Below, piece after piece: positions 6,939 to 13,930 of a DNA stretch of 38,531 nucleotides (position 1 is its first letter; each line of letters opens with the position of its first letter). A program made the position numbers and the translations under genes. This DNA is from Curtobacterium sp. MCBA15_008 (GTDB lineage Bacteria > Actinomycetota > Actinomycetes > Actinomycetales > Microbacteriaceae), in contig NZ_MJGN01000016.1 of NCBI RefSeq assembly GCF_001865065.1, forward strand, positions 51,739-90,269. Direction: 5' to 3'. The notes beneath the pieces are model-generated. The model had not been told where the DNA came from, ran no database searches, and was given only the letters and a program-made list of their open reading frames with translations.

Positions 6939-8225
6939 CTACGCCGCGCGCCGCCCCAGCGCCCGGTCCCCGATCGTCAGGACGCTCAGGAGCACCGCCA
7001 CCCCGACGATCACCCACGCGAGCACGTGCAGGTCCGGCGTCGTCGGAGCCTGCCCGAACACGCCACCGATCAGCGACGACGCCGCGATCGCCCCGATGTA
7101 GACGCTCGTCCGCGAGAGCCCCGCCGCCGTGCCGATGGACTCCGCGGGCAGCACGCGGTACAGCGCCGCCTGGTTCGACACGGACGCCAGGGCCTGCGGC
7201 ACCCCGAACAGCGCCGGCGCGAGCAGGAGCAGCCAGACGGGCGACCCGGCGTGGAGTAGCAGCAGGAGCACCCCGCCGACGATCGGCACGACGGCCGCGA
7301 CGATGAGCGGCCCGCGCACGGCGGTCTTCCGCGCGACGAGGAACGACACGACGCCGGCGACGATCGCCGCCGGCAGCTGCAGGTACCCGGCGACGTCGCT
7401 CGAGTACCCCGCGACGTCCTGCACCCACTGCGAGAAGCCGTAGGTCACCGTGTACGCCAGCACGTAGGCCAGGAAGAGTCGCACGTACGTCCGCGACAGG
7501 GCGCCGTTGCGCGCGAGCATCCGCACGTCGATGAACGGCTTCACGGCGCGCAGCTCCCACAGCACGAGCGCGACGAGCAGGACGACCGCGACGCCGAGCA
7601 GCCACCAGAGACCGGCCGACAGGTCGAGCAGGAACACGAGCAGCGCCGACACCGTGCCGGTCATCAGCAGCAGGCCGAGCGGGTCGAGGGAGGTCAGGAC
7701 GGGCAGGCCCTCGTCGGGGCGCGGGCGCAGCCGGTCGGACGGCAGCCACAGCGCGGCCACGACGATCCCGAACACGGCGAGCGGCACGTTGACCAGGAAG
7801 ATCGCGTGCCAGCCGAACGCGGCGATGAGCGCGCCGCCGAGGGGTGGCCCGGCCGCAGCGGAGACGAGCGAGGTGATGGACAGGGCGCCGAGCACGAGCG
7901 ACGGCGTCGGCTTCCCGATGCGGAGCGAGTGCTGCCGGAGCGTCGTGAGCGCCGCCGGGTACGCCGACGAGGTCCCGATGCCGATGAGCACCCGGGCGAA
8001 CACCGCGCCGCCGAACCCGGTCAGGAACTCGGGCACCACGCCGGCGATCCCGACGATGACGAGCCCGGTCAGGAAGACCTTCTTCGGCCCGAACCGGTCG
8101 GCGAGCTTGCCCATCGTCGGCTGCGCGATCGCACTCGCCAGGTACAGCGCGGCGACGAGCCAGATCGCCTGCGAGGCACCGATCCCGAGATCACGGGAGA
8201 TCGGGGCGAGCGCGACGGACACCAT
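6939..8225 (-). CDS. MFS transporter (DHA-type efflux permease); true start probably upstream
   Basis: This major facilitator protein is likely to be a drug/proton antiporter in the inner membrane. It has about 11-12 hydrophobic helices, the motif A loop GKLADRFGPKKVF, the motif C-like GPPLGGALIAAFGW in helix 5 and a Pro/Arg-rich central loop (LPSDRLRPRPDEG). The ATG at 8225 is the first canonical start, but it falls inside helix 1: the open frame continues upstream with LLVPVLVGPLLNPINTT, which completes a normal MFS first helix, preceded by a Thr/Pro/Ser-rich tail. No ATG, GTG or TTG exists in that extension. An in-frame ACG at 8345-8343 with AAAGG 9 nt upstream is the best candidate for the real or ancestral start. 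The gene follows marR, so it is probably repressed by that regulator. Confidence 0.85.
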   Translation of the reverse strand: MVSVALAPISRDLGIGASQAIWLVAALYLASAIAQPTMGKLADRFGPKKVFLTGLVIVGIAGVVPEFLTGFGGAVFARVLIGIGTSSAYPAALTTLRQHSLRIGKPTPSLVLGALSITSLVSAAAGPPLGGALIAAFGWHAIFLVNVPLAVFGIVVAALWLPSDRLRPRPDEGLPVLTSLDPLGLLLMTGTVSALLVFLLDLSAGLWWLLGVAVVLLVALVLWELRAVKPFIDVRMLARNGALSRTYVRLFLAYVLAYTVTYGFSQWVQDVAGYSSDVAGYLQLPAAIVAGVVSFLVARKTAVRGPLIVAAVVPIVGGVLLLLLHAGSPVWLLLLAPALFGVPQALASVSNQAALYRVLPAESIGTAAGLSRTSVYIGAIAASSLIGGVFGQAPTTPDLHVLAWVIVGVAVLLSVLTIGDRALGRRAA

Positions 8226-8380
8226 GGTCGTGTTGATCGGGTTGAGGAGCGGCCCGACCAGGACGGGGACGAGGAGCTTCGGGCCGAAGCCGCTCCCCGT
8301 GCTGCCGGAGGGGACGACGGGTGTCGGGGTGGTTGCGGTGGACGTGGTGTGCTGCCTTTGCGACGTGGTCGCGTCGTGAC

Positions 8381-8400
8381 GGCCTGGAGGCGCGGCTCGC
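8381..8400 (+). repeat. Dispersed short repeat, copy A
   Basis: GGCCTGGAGGCGCGGCTCGC lies in the marR-MFS gap. Close copies occur at 8927-8947 (inverted) and 29165-29184, and a shorter core at 22132-22143. All are intergenic. Confidence 0.5.
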
Positions 8401-8430
8401 GTCAGGTGCGCGGGTCGCCGCTCCGGGGGG

Positions 8431-8856
8431 TCACGGTTCGACGAGGGTTTCGAGGATGGCGAGGGAGCGCGCGACGGTCTCGCGGTCCTCGGGGGAGAGC
8501 GTGCCGAGCAGCTCCGTCAGGACACGGCTGCGCGCGGCCCACGCGTCCTCGCGGGCGGAGGCGCCCGCGGGGGTGGCACGGACCAGGGTGCGTCGGCCGT
8601 CGGCGGGATCCTGCCGGCGTTCGACCAGTCCGAGGTCGACGAGCGCCTGGATCGTCGCGCCCATGGACTGGGGACGGACGCCCTCGGCCCGGGCGAGGTC
8701 GGCGGTGGTGCTCTCGCCGTGCCGGAGCAGCCGTCCGAGCGCGGCGGTCTGCGAGGCGGTGACCTCGTCGGACTTGCCGGTGAGCAGGGTCCGGCGGATG
8801 CGCCCGTAGATCGTCAGCAGGTCGCTGGCGAGGTCGCGCGCGCTCGGGGAAGCCAT
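8431..8856 (-). CDS. MarR family transcriptional regulator
   Basis: The 141-aa protein has the MarR layout: N-terminal helices for dimerisation (residues 1-35), a winged helix-turn-helix at about 38-100 with TTADLARAEGVRPQSMGATI as recognition unit and RRQDPADGRRTLVRATPAG as the wing, then C-terminal dimerisation helices. MarR proteins repress efflux or stress genes and release DNA on binding phenolic or other small ligands. It lies directly upstream of the MFS gene on the same strand, 85 nt from the latter's probable ACG start, so the pair is a regulator-efflux operon. A quasi-palindrome just upstream is a likely autoregulatory operator. The ATG at 8856 has no strong Shine-Dalgarno sequence; a TAGTAC box ends 9 nt before it. 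Confidence 0.92.
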   Translation of the reverse strand: MASPSARDLASDLLTIYGRIRRTLLTGKSDEVTASQTAALGRLLRHGESTTADLARAEGVRPQSMGATIQALVDLGLVERRQDPADGRRTLVRATPAGASAREDAWAARSRVLTELLGTLSPEDRETVARSLAILETLVEP

Positions 8857-8878
8857 ACCGCGACGGTACTACTTCAGC

Positions 8879-8900
8879 AGGAGGACTTGCAAGGCTTCCT
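8879..8900. promoter_or_regulatory. MarR operator candidate
   Basis: The centre is an 8-bp palindrome CTTGCAAG (8886-8893). Extending outwards gives a 22-bp site with AGGA and TCCT ends and only two mismatched pairs. TTGCAA cores are typical of MarR-family sites. It overlaps the likely -35 (TTGCAA on the minus strand) of the marR promoter. Confidence 0.55.
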
Positions 8901-8926
8901 GTCGATCAGGTGAGCCGGTCCCGGAA

Positions 8927-8947
8927 GGTGAGTCGTGCCTCCAGGCC
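8927..8947 (-). repeat. Dispersed short repeat, copy B (inverted relative to copy A)
   Basis: On the minus strand this reads GGCCTGGAGGCACGACTCAC plus one base, matching copy A at 17 of its first 20 positions. It lies between marR and the DUF2017 gene, so marR is flanked by inverted copies. Confidence 0.45.
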
Positions 8948-8967
8948 GGCGACCCACCGGACGCACG

Positions 8968-9444
8968 TCAGCGGACGGCGGTGAGCGTCTCGATCAGGTG
9001 CTCCTGCACGTACCCGAGCCAGTCGTAGACGTCCCGCAGCCCGACGCCCGAGTCGGACCGGTACGACTGTTCCTCGCTCGCCGAGTCCACGATGCCCAGC
9101 CGGTCCGCGATCGTCAGGCGGAGATCGGTCAGGCAGCGGAGCCAAGCCTGCTCGTCCTCCGCACCGAACGCACCGTCGCGCGCACCGGTCAGCCACTCGT
9201 GGACCGTCGTGACGTTCGTGGTCTTCTGCGCGACCAGGTCCGACTCGGTCAACCGGCGGAACTCGGCACTCGCGTCCTCGTCCTGCGGGTACGCGTCCGG
9301 GAACATCCGGACCGCCACGGGGTCCGACGCCAGGTCGCCGGCGAGGACCTGCTGCAGCTGCTCGGTGAGCGACGTGAGGACGGAGCGCTCGCCGGAGGAC
9401 ATGCCGAGGTGGACGCCGTCGGCGCGGCGGACGAACGGGATCAC
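8968..9444 (-). CDS. DUF2017 family protein
   Basis: This 158-aa protein matches the actinobacterial DUF2017 family that habitually sits next to clpS: it has the opening IPFVRRADGVHLGMSSGER, the long helix TSLTEQLQQVLAG, an acidic middle (DAYPQDEDASAEFRRL) and the C-terminal block DVYDWLGYVQEHLIETL. Its function is unknown; the partnership suggests a link with Clp proteolysis (inference). The GTG at 9444 overlaps the clpS stop by 4 nt (GTGA), which fixes the start by translational coupling. The protein is likely to be cytoplasmic, with no signal or membrane segments. Confidence 0.88.
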   Translation of the reverse strand: MIPFVRRADGVHLGMSSGERSVLTSLTEQLQQVLAGDLASDPVAVRMFPDAYPQDEDASAEFRRLTESDLVAQKTTNVTTVHEWLTGARDGAFGAEDEQAWLRCLTDLRLTIADRLGIVDSASEEQSYRSDSGVGLRDVYDWLGYVQEHLIETLTAVR

Positions 9445-9728
9445 GTGGTCGGGGCCTTGTCCACGGAGGCCTGCAGGCCGTAGCCGTGCATCGCCTCGAC
9501 GTGGGCCTCCATCGCCTCGCGCGGGCCGGTCGCGACGATCGCCCTGCCCTCGTCGTTCACCTGCCGCATCAGCCGCTCCGCCTTCGGGCGCGGGAACCCG
9601 AAGTACTGCTGGAAGACGTAGGTGACGTACGACATCAGGTTCACCGGGTCGTCCCACACGACCGCGACCCAGGGGGAGTCCGGTCGGACGCTCGTGCGCT
9701 CGTCCACGTCGGGCGTCAGCATGGTCAT
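9441..9728 (-). CDS. clpS: ATP-dependent Clp protease adapter ClpS
   Basis: ClpS binds the N-domain of ClpC/ClpA and delivers N-degron substrates for degradation. The 95-aa protein has a disordered N-terminal tail and then the ClpS fold: VAVVWDDPVNLMSYVTYVF contains the conserved DDPVN signature (D-D/N-x-x-N) at the start of the substrate pocket, followed by the RLMRQVNDEGRAIVATG and EAHVEAMHGYGLQ blocks. Length is normal. The ATG at 9728 has no Shine-Dalgarno sequence but a CACCCT box six bases upstream; a second in-frame ATG at 9722 is possible. It is the first gene of clpS-DUF2017 and is divergent from the glyA riboswitch. Confidence 0.93.
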   Translation of the reverse strand: MTMLTPDVDERTSVRPDSPWVAVVWDDPVNLMSYVTYVFQQYFGFPRPKAERLMRQVNDEGRAIVATGPREAMEAHVEAMHGYGLQASVDKAPTT

Positions 9729-9734
9729 GGAACC

Positions 9735-9740
9735 AGGGTG
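9735..9740 (-). promoter_or_regulatory. -10-like box CACCCT, leaderless promoter of clpS
   Basis: CACCCT is followed by six bases and the clpS ATG, the same geometry as purU. The first base departs from TANNNT, so support is modest. Confidence 0.3.
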
Positions 9741-9760
9741 ACACGAACGGGCGGCCTCGG

Positions 9761-9766
9761 TACGAT
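9761..9766 (+). promoter_or_regulatory. -10 box TACGAT for the glyA-folD transcript
   Basis: TACGAT lies just upstream of the riboswitch aptamer, which begins at about 9770. A transcription start near 9772 would make the aptamer the very 5' end of the mRNA. Confidence 0.5.
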
Positions 9767-9769
9767 CGT

Positions 9770-9850
9770 GGGGTCGCGACTGGCGTTGGATGGGTCACCA
9801 TCGGGAAGCGACACCTGACACGGTGCGCGGCCGTACGCCTGGGCCGCGCC
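9770..9850 (+). ncRNA. ZTP/ZMP (pfl) riboswitch aptamer
   Basis: The pfl-motif RNA binds the purine intermediates ZMP/ZTP, which build up when 10-formyl-THF is limiting, and switches on one-carbon genes. Three conserved blocks are present in order: GGGTCGCGACTGGCG (about 9771-9785), CACCATCGGGAAGCGAC (9797-9812) and the pseudoknot-forming GGCCGTACGCCTGGGCC (9829-9845). Its position before glyA-folD is a known pfl context. Recognition is from memory of the consensus, but the match is close over all three blocks. Confidence 0.9.
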
Positions 9851-9860
9851 CCACCGTCCA

Positions 9861-9897
9861 CCTCGTCGTGCACGCGCGCGACGGACAGACAACGAGG
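9861..9897 (+). promoter_or_regulatory. Putative Shine-Dalgarno-sequestering hairpin of the riboswitch
   Basis: CCTCGT (9861-9866) is the exact complement of ACGAGG (9892-9897), which is part of the glyA ribosome binding site. When the aptamer is empty this hairpin could hide the site, so ZTP may control translation rather than termination. No T-tract terminator is seen between the aptamer and the gene. This is inference from complementarity only. Confidence 0.4.
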
Positions 9898-9903
9898 AGT
9901 CCC

Positions 9904-11193
9904 GTGTCCATCACCGATCTGCCCCCCGCGGCCGACACCACCACCTTCAACGCCCCCCTCAGCCAGGTCGACCCCGAGATCGCACGCGTCCTCGAGCAGG
10001 AGCTCGGCCGCCAGCGCGACACCCTCGAGATGATCGCGTCCGAGAACTTCGTGCCGCGCGCCGTGCTCGAGTCGCAGGGCTCCGTCCTCACCAACAAGTA
10101 CGCCGAGGGCTACCCGGGCAAGCGCTACTACGGCGGCTGCGAGTACGTCGACGTCGCCGAGCAGCTCGCCATCGACCGTGCCAAGGCGCTCTTCGGTGCC
10201 GAGTACGCCAACGTGCAGCCGCACTCCGGCGCGACCGCGAACGCAGCCGTCCTGCACGCCATCGCCTCGGCCGGCGACACGATCCTCGGCCTCGAGCTCG
10301 CGCACGGCGGGCACCTGACCCACGGCATGAAGCTCAACTTCTCCGGCCGGATCTACAACGCCGTCGCGTACGGCGTCGACCCCGAGACGTTCGAGGTCGA
10401 CTACGACGACATCCGCGCGAAGGCTATCGAGCACCAGCCGCAGGTCCTCATCGCCGGGTGGTCCGCCTACCCACGGCAGCTCGACTTCGCCAAGTTCCGC
10501 GAGATCGCGGACGAGGTCGGCGCGAAGCTCTGGGTCGACATGGCGCACTTCGCCGGCCTCGTCGCCGCCGGCCTGCACCCGTCCCCGGTGCCGCACGCTC
10601 ACGTGGTGTCCTCGACGGTGCACAAGACCCTCGGCGGCCCCCGCTCCGGCATCATCCTGTCCAACGACGAGTCGCTGTTCAAGAAGCTCAACTCGGCCGT
10701 GTTCCCGGGCCAGCAGGGCGGTCCGCTCATGCACGTGATCGCCGCCAAGGCCACCGCGTTCCTGCTCGCCGGCACGCCGGAGTTCAAGGAGCGCCAGGAG
10801 CGCACCATCCGCGGCGCGCAGGCGCTCGCCGAGCGTCTGACGGCCGACGACGCGAAGGCCGCCGGCATCGACGTCCTGACCGGTGGCACCGACGTGCACC
10901 TCGTGCTGGTCGACCTGCGGACGTCCGAGGTCGACGGCAAGCAGGCCGAAGACCTGCTGCACGAGGTCGGCATCACCGTGAACCGGAACTCCGTGCCGTT
11001 CGACCCGCGTCCGCCGATGGTGACCTCGGGTGTCCGCATCGGCACCTCGGCGCTGGCCACCCGCGGGTTCGGCGACGCCGAGTTCGCCGAGGTCGCCGAC
11101 ATCATCGCGCTGACGCTCATGCCGAACCCCGACATCGCGGCGCTCTCGGCCCGGGTGAAGACCCTGACCGACGCGTTCCCGCTCTACGCGTGA
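9904..11193 (+). CDS. glyA: Serine hydroxymethyltransferase
   Basis: GlyA is a PLP enzyme converting serine and THF to glycine and 5,10-methylene-THF, the main source of one-carbon units. The 429-aa product shows the family blocks [38 protein letters not shown] and [12 protein letters not shown], and the PLP-lysine segment [16 protein letters not shown]. The GTG at 9904 is chosen because it has GAGGAG 4 nt upstream and is followed at once by normal SHMT sequence; the open frame runs further up through the riboswitch but that part is not coding. It is the first gene after a ZTP riboswitch and overlaps folD by 4 nt. Expected to be induced when 10-formyl-THF runs low. Confidence 0.97.
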   Translation: MSITDLPPAADTTTFNAPLSQVDPEIARVLEQELGRQRDTLEMIASENFVPRAVLESQGSVLTNKYAEGYPGKRYYGGCEYVDVAEQLAIDRAKALFGAEYANVQPHSGATANAAVLHAIASAGDTILGLELAHGGHLTHGMKLNFSGRIYNAVAYGVDPETFEVDYDDIRAKAIEHQPQVLIAGWSAYPRQLDFAKFREIADEVGAKLWVDMAHFAGLVAAGLHPSPVPHAHVVSSTVHKTLGGPRSGIILSNDESLFKKLNSAVFPGQQGGPLMHVIAAKATAFLLAGTPEFKERQERTIRGAQALAERLTADDAKAAGIDVLTGGTDVHLVLVDLRTSEVDGKQAEDLLHEVGITVNRNSVPFDPRPPMVTSGVRIGTSALATRGFGDAEFAEVADIIALTLMPNPDIAALSARVKTLTDAFPLYA

Positions 11194-12113
11194 GCGGCGC
11201 GCTCCCCCGTTCCCTCTGGGCTGGTGAGGGCAGTGCCGTCCGTATCGACGGCACCGCCCTCGCTGCCCGGACGCTCGACGAGCTGCGCGTCCGCATCGAC
11301 CGGTTGCACGAGCACGGCATCCGGCCGGGGCTCGGCACGATCCTCGTCGGCGAGAACCCCGGGTCGCTGTCCTACGTCGCGGGCAAGCACCGCGACTCGG
11401 CGCAGATCGGGCTCGACTCGCATCGGATCGACCTGCCCGCCACCGCGTCCGCCGCCGACATCCGTGCCGCGATCCTGCAGATGAACGACGACCCCCGGGT
11501 CACCGCGTTCATCGTCCAGCTCCCGCTGCCGCAGGGGATCGACCCCACCCCGATGCTCGAGCTGATGGACCCGGCGAAGGACGCCGACGGCCTGCACCCG
11601 ACGAACCTCGGTGAACTCGTGCTCGCCGTGCCCGGTGGCGCCGGCACGATCGACGCCCCGCTGCCGTGCACCCCGCGCGGCATCGTGGCGATGCTCGAGG
11701 CGTACGACATCCCGATCCGGGGTGCGCACGTCACGATCATCGGGCAGGGCCTGACCGTCGGGCGCCCGCTCGGCCTGCTGCTCACCCGCCTCGAGGCCAC
11801 GGCGACGCTGACGCACTCGCTGACCGCCGACGTCGCGGCCGAGTGCCGACGTGCCGACATCGTCGTCGCGGCGGCCGGGGTCGCGGGCCTGGTCCAGCCG
11901 GACTGGGTGCGGCCCGGTGCCGCGGTCATCGACGTGGGCATCACCCGCATCGTGAACGAGGAGACCGGCAAGGCTCGCCTCCGCGGGGACGTCGACCCGG
12001 CCGTGGCGTCCGTCGCGGGCTTCATGTCGCCGGTCCCCGGTGGCGTCGGGCCGATGACGCGGGCGATGCTGATGAAGAACGTGGTCGAGGCCGCGGAGCG
12101 CCACCTGAAGTAG
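11190..12113 (+). CDS. folD: Bifunctional methylene-THF dehydrogenase / methenyl-THF cyclohydrolase
   Basis: FolD oxidises 5,10-methylene-THF and hydrolyses the methenyl form to 10-formyl-THF, using the product of GlyA directly. The 307-aa protein carries the catalytic Tyr and Lys in [14 protein letters not shown], the [12 protein letters not shown] block, the NADP-binding [16 protein letters not shown] and the C-terminal signature [17 protein letters not shown]. The GTG at 11190 overlaps the glyA stop (GTGA) and has no Shine-Dalgarno sequence of its own, which implies translational coupling. It gives a leader of about 16 residues before the usual FolD start; no better start codon lies between. 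The usual NAD(P) motif G-x-S-x-x-x-G is GQGLTVG here, a mild variation. Confidence 0.96.
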   Translation: MSGALPRSLWAGEGSAVRIDGTALAARTLDELRVRIDRLHEHGIRPGLGTILVGENPGSLSYVAGKHRDSAQIGLDSHRIDLPATASAADIRAAILQMNDDPRVTAFIVQLPLPQGIDPTPMLELMDPAKDADGLHPTNLGELVLAVPGGAGTIDAPLPCTPRGIVAMLEAYDIPIRGAHVTIIGQGLTVGRPLGLLLTRLEATATLTHSLTADVAAECRRADIVVAAAGVAGLVQPDWVRPGAAVIDVGITRIVNEETGKARLRGDVDPAVASVAGFMSPVPGGVGPMTRAMLMKNVVEAAERHLK

Positions 12114-12166
12114 CGCGCGGGCCGCGGTCCGATTCGCCGACGCCGCACCGAGTCTCGGCCTGGTGC

Positions 12167-12172
12167 TACGGT
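12167..12172 (+). promoter_or_regulatory. -10 box TACGGT, leaderless promoter
   Basis: TACGGT is followed by six bases and the ATG at 12179, with no Shine-Dalgarno sequence. It implies independent leaderless expression of the small membrane protein after folD. Confidence 0.4.
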
Positions 12173-12178
12173 CTCGCC

Positions 12179-12628
12179 ATGGGGGAAGAACGACTGCTGA
12201 CCGAGCCGGTCCTGCGACCGCGACCCGAACCGTCGCAGCTGACGAAGGACGCCCGCTGGCTCGTCGTCATCGTGCTGCTGTGCATCCTGTTCCAGCAGCC
12301 CGGGTCGACCTGGAGCCTGGACGCCCAGCACGCCGGGCAGCAGTACTCGTTCGTGTCCCACCCGTCGCTCGGGTGGACGATGCTGACGGTCGGGTTCGCG
12401 GTCGTCGGGTTCGTCGTGGCGATCGCCCGCCGCGGAGCCCGTCGGTTCGACGAGCACACCGTGATGGGCCTGGCGCTCGCGGGCGTGCTCGGGACGACAG
12501 TGCTCGTCTGGCTGCTCATGCCGGCGCAGATGGCGTGGCTGCAGTGGGCCGTCGAGCACGGTCGGACGCACCCGTTCGTCCTCGGGAACGTCGTGGAGCA
12601 CGTCCGGTACGCGGACTACACCGGCTGA
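12179..12628 (+). CDS. Hypothetical membrane protein, 149 aa
   Basis: I do not recognise a family. The protein has a charged N-terminus of about 27 residues and three hydrophobic stretches: WLVVIVLLCILF, TMLTVGFAVVGFVVAIA and GLALAGVLGTTVLVWLLM. A polar loop with SLDAQHAGQQYSF lies between the first two. The C-terminus ends in a short polar tail. The start is set by the TACGGT box six bases upstream and by the change from unrelated out-of-gene sequence. It stands alone downstream of folD, followed by a large hairpin and the convergent galK gene. Confidence 0.7.
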   Translation: MGEERLLTEPVLRPRPEPSQLTKDARWLVVIVLLCILFQQPGSTWSLDAQHAGQQYSFVSHPSLGWTMLTVGFAVVGFVVAIARRGARRFDEHTVMGLALAGVLGTTVLVWLLMPAQMAWLQWAVEHGRTHPFVLGNVVEHVRYADYTG

Positions 12629-12674
12629 ACGCGCTCCGACGACCGGTCCCAAGAGGTCCTGCGGCCGGTCCTTT

Positions 12675-12728
12675 CGCGCTCAGCGACACCTCACGGGCGG
12701 TCGAGCGCGTGAGGTGTCGCTGCGCGCG
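12675..12728. terminator. Long hairpin between convergent genes
   Basis: The core arms CAGCGACACCTCACG (12681-12695) and CGTGAGGTGTCGCTG (12708-12722) are perfect over 15 bp. After one mismatch another 5 bp pair outward (12675-12679 with 12724-12728). It lies between the membrane protein and galK stops, so a bidirectional terminator is likely; a dispersed repeat origin is also possible. Confidence 0.55.
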
Positions 12729-12741
12729 AAACTCCGCGCCC

Positions 12742-12783
12742 GGCGCAAGCGTTGCCTGCGCTCGGCGCAGGCGTTGCCGGCGC
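12742..12783. repeat. Two-copy 22-bp tandem repeat
   Basis: GGCGCAAGCGTTGCCTGCGC (12742-12761) and GGCGCAGGCGTTGCCGGCGC (12764-12783) differ at two positions with a 22-bp period. They are enclosed by a 12-bp inverted repeat, CGCGCCCGGCGC (12735-12746) and GCGCCGGGCGCG (12780-12791), right at the galK stop. Confidence 0.6.
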
Positions 12784-12793
12784 CGGGCGCGCG

Positions 12794-13930
12794 TCAGTCG
12801 CGCCGGGCGCCCTGCGCGGCGTGCACGGTGAAGACGTTCGGCTCGCGGTACCCGGCCGCGGCGAAGGCGGCGGTGACGGCCGCGGTGATCGCACCACGGG
12901 CCTCCCGGTCGACCAACGCGATCGCAGCACCACCGAAACCACCGCCGGTCATGCGAGCGCCGACCGCGCCGTGCTCGACGGCGGTCGCGACCGCCAGGTC
13001 GAGCTCCGGCACGGAGATCTCGAAGTCGTCGCGCATGGACTCGTGCGACGCGACGAGCAGCGAGCCGATCGCCCGCGGCCCCTGCTCGCGGAGCGTGCGG
13101 ACCGTGTCGAGGACGCGCTGGTCCTCGGTCACGACGTGTCGGACGCGGCGGAAGGTCTCGTCGTCGAGGAGCTCCTGCGCACGCGGCAGGTCCTCGACCG
13201 TGACGTCGCGGAGCGCCTCGACCCCGAGGACCTCGGCGCCCTTCTCGCACGACGCACGGCGCGCGGCGTACCCGCCGGTGGCGTGGGCGTGCTCGACGCG
13301 GGTGTCGATCACGAGGACCTCGAGACCGTTCGCCTCGAGCGCGAGGTCGACGACCGCCGTGTCGAGCGTGCGGCAGTCGAGGAAGACGACGGCGTCCTGC
13401 TCACCGAGGAGCGACGCGGACTGGTCCATGATGCCCGTCGGGGCCCCGACGGCGTGGTTCTCGGAGTACTGGCCGACGCGGGCCAGGGTCTTGCGGTCGA
13501 GCCCGAGCTCCCACAGGTCGTTGAACGCCAGGGCGACGCCGCACTCGATCGCGGCGCTGGACGACAGCCCCGCGCCGACCGGCACGTCGGAGTCGATGAA
13601 GACGTCGAACCCGGTCTTGCCGGTGAGGTCGGCTCCCTGCTCGCGCAGCGCCCAGGCGATGCCGAACACGTACGCCGACCAGCCGTCCATCGCGTCGGGC
13701 GAGAGCTCGTCGAGCGAGAGCGACACGGGACCGCCGGCCTCGTCGAAGGCCGAGGCGACCCGGATCACCCGGTCCTCGCGCGGGGCGATCGACGCGGTGG
13801 TTCGGCGGTCGATCGCGAACGGCAGGACGTAGCCGTCGTTGTAGTCGGTGTGCTCGCCGATCAGGTTGACCCGACCCGGGGCGGAGTACTGCACCGCGGG
13901 CTCGTACCCGTAGACCTGCTGGAACGTCAT
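12794..13930 (-). CDS. galK: Galactokinase
   Basis: GalK phosphorylates galactose at C1 with ATP, the first committed step of the Leloir pathway. The 378-aa GHMP kinase shows the galactokinase signature GRVNLIGEHTDYNDGYVLPF near the N-terminus, the ATP-binding PVGAGLSSSAAIECG at about 115-130, catalytic Asp context GIMDQSASLLG, and motif 3 ARMTGGGFGGAAIAL near the C-terminus. Length is normal. The ATG at 13930 overlaps the galT stop (ATGA), so galT and galK are translationally coupled. The unit is divergent from the DeoR gene and galM; repression by that DeoR protein is inferred from the operator between them. Confidence 0.97.
   Translation of the reverse strand: MTFQQVYGYEPAVQYSAPGRVNLIGEHTDYNDGYVLPFAIDRRTTASIAPREDRVIRVASAFDEAGGPVSLSLDELSPDAMDGWSAYVFGIAWALREQGADLTGKTGFDVFIDSDVPVGAGLSSSAAIECGVALAFNDLWELGLDRKTLARVGQYSENHAVGAPTGIMDQSASLLGEQDAVVFLDCRTLDTAVVDLALEANGLEVLVIDTRVEHAHATGGYAARRASCEKGAEVLGVEALRDVTVEDLPRAQELLDDETFRRVRHVVTEDQRVLDTVRTLREQGPRAIGSLLVASHESMRDDFEISVPELDLAVATAVEHGAVGARMTGGGFGGAAIALVDREARGAITAAVTAAFAAAGYREPNVFTVHAAQGARRD

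Noticed and set aside
5893..7749. Extension of the purU frame far upstream through the MFS gene
   Set aside because: The ACT domain starts right after the GTG at 6762, and the upstream part is Arg/Ala-rich shadow that also crosses a 22-bp hairpin.
8906..9196. 96-codon minus-strand frame overlapping the DUF2017 gene
   Set aside because: Out of frame with the well-supported DUF2017 protein that is coupled to clpS.
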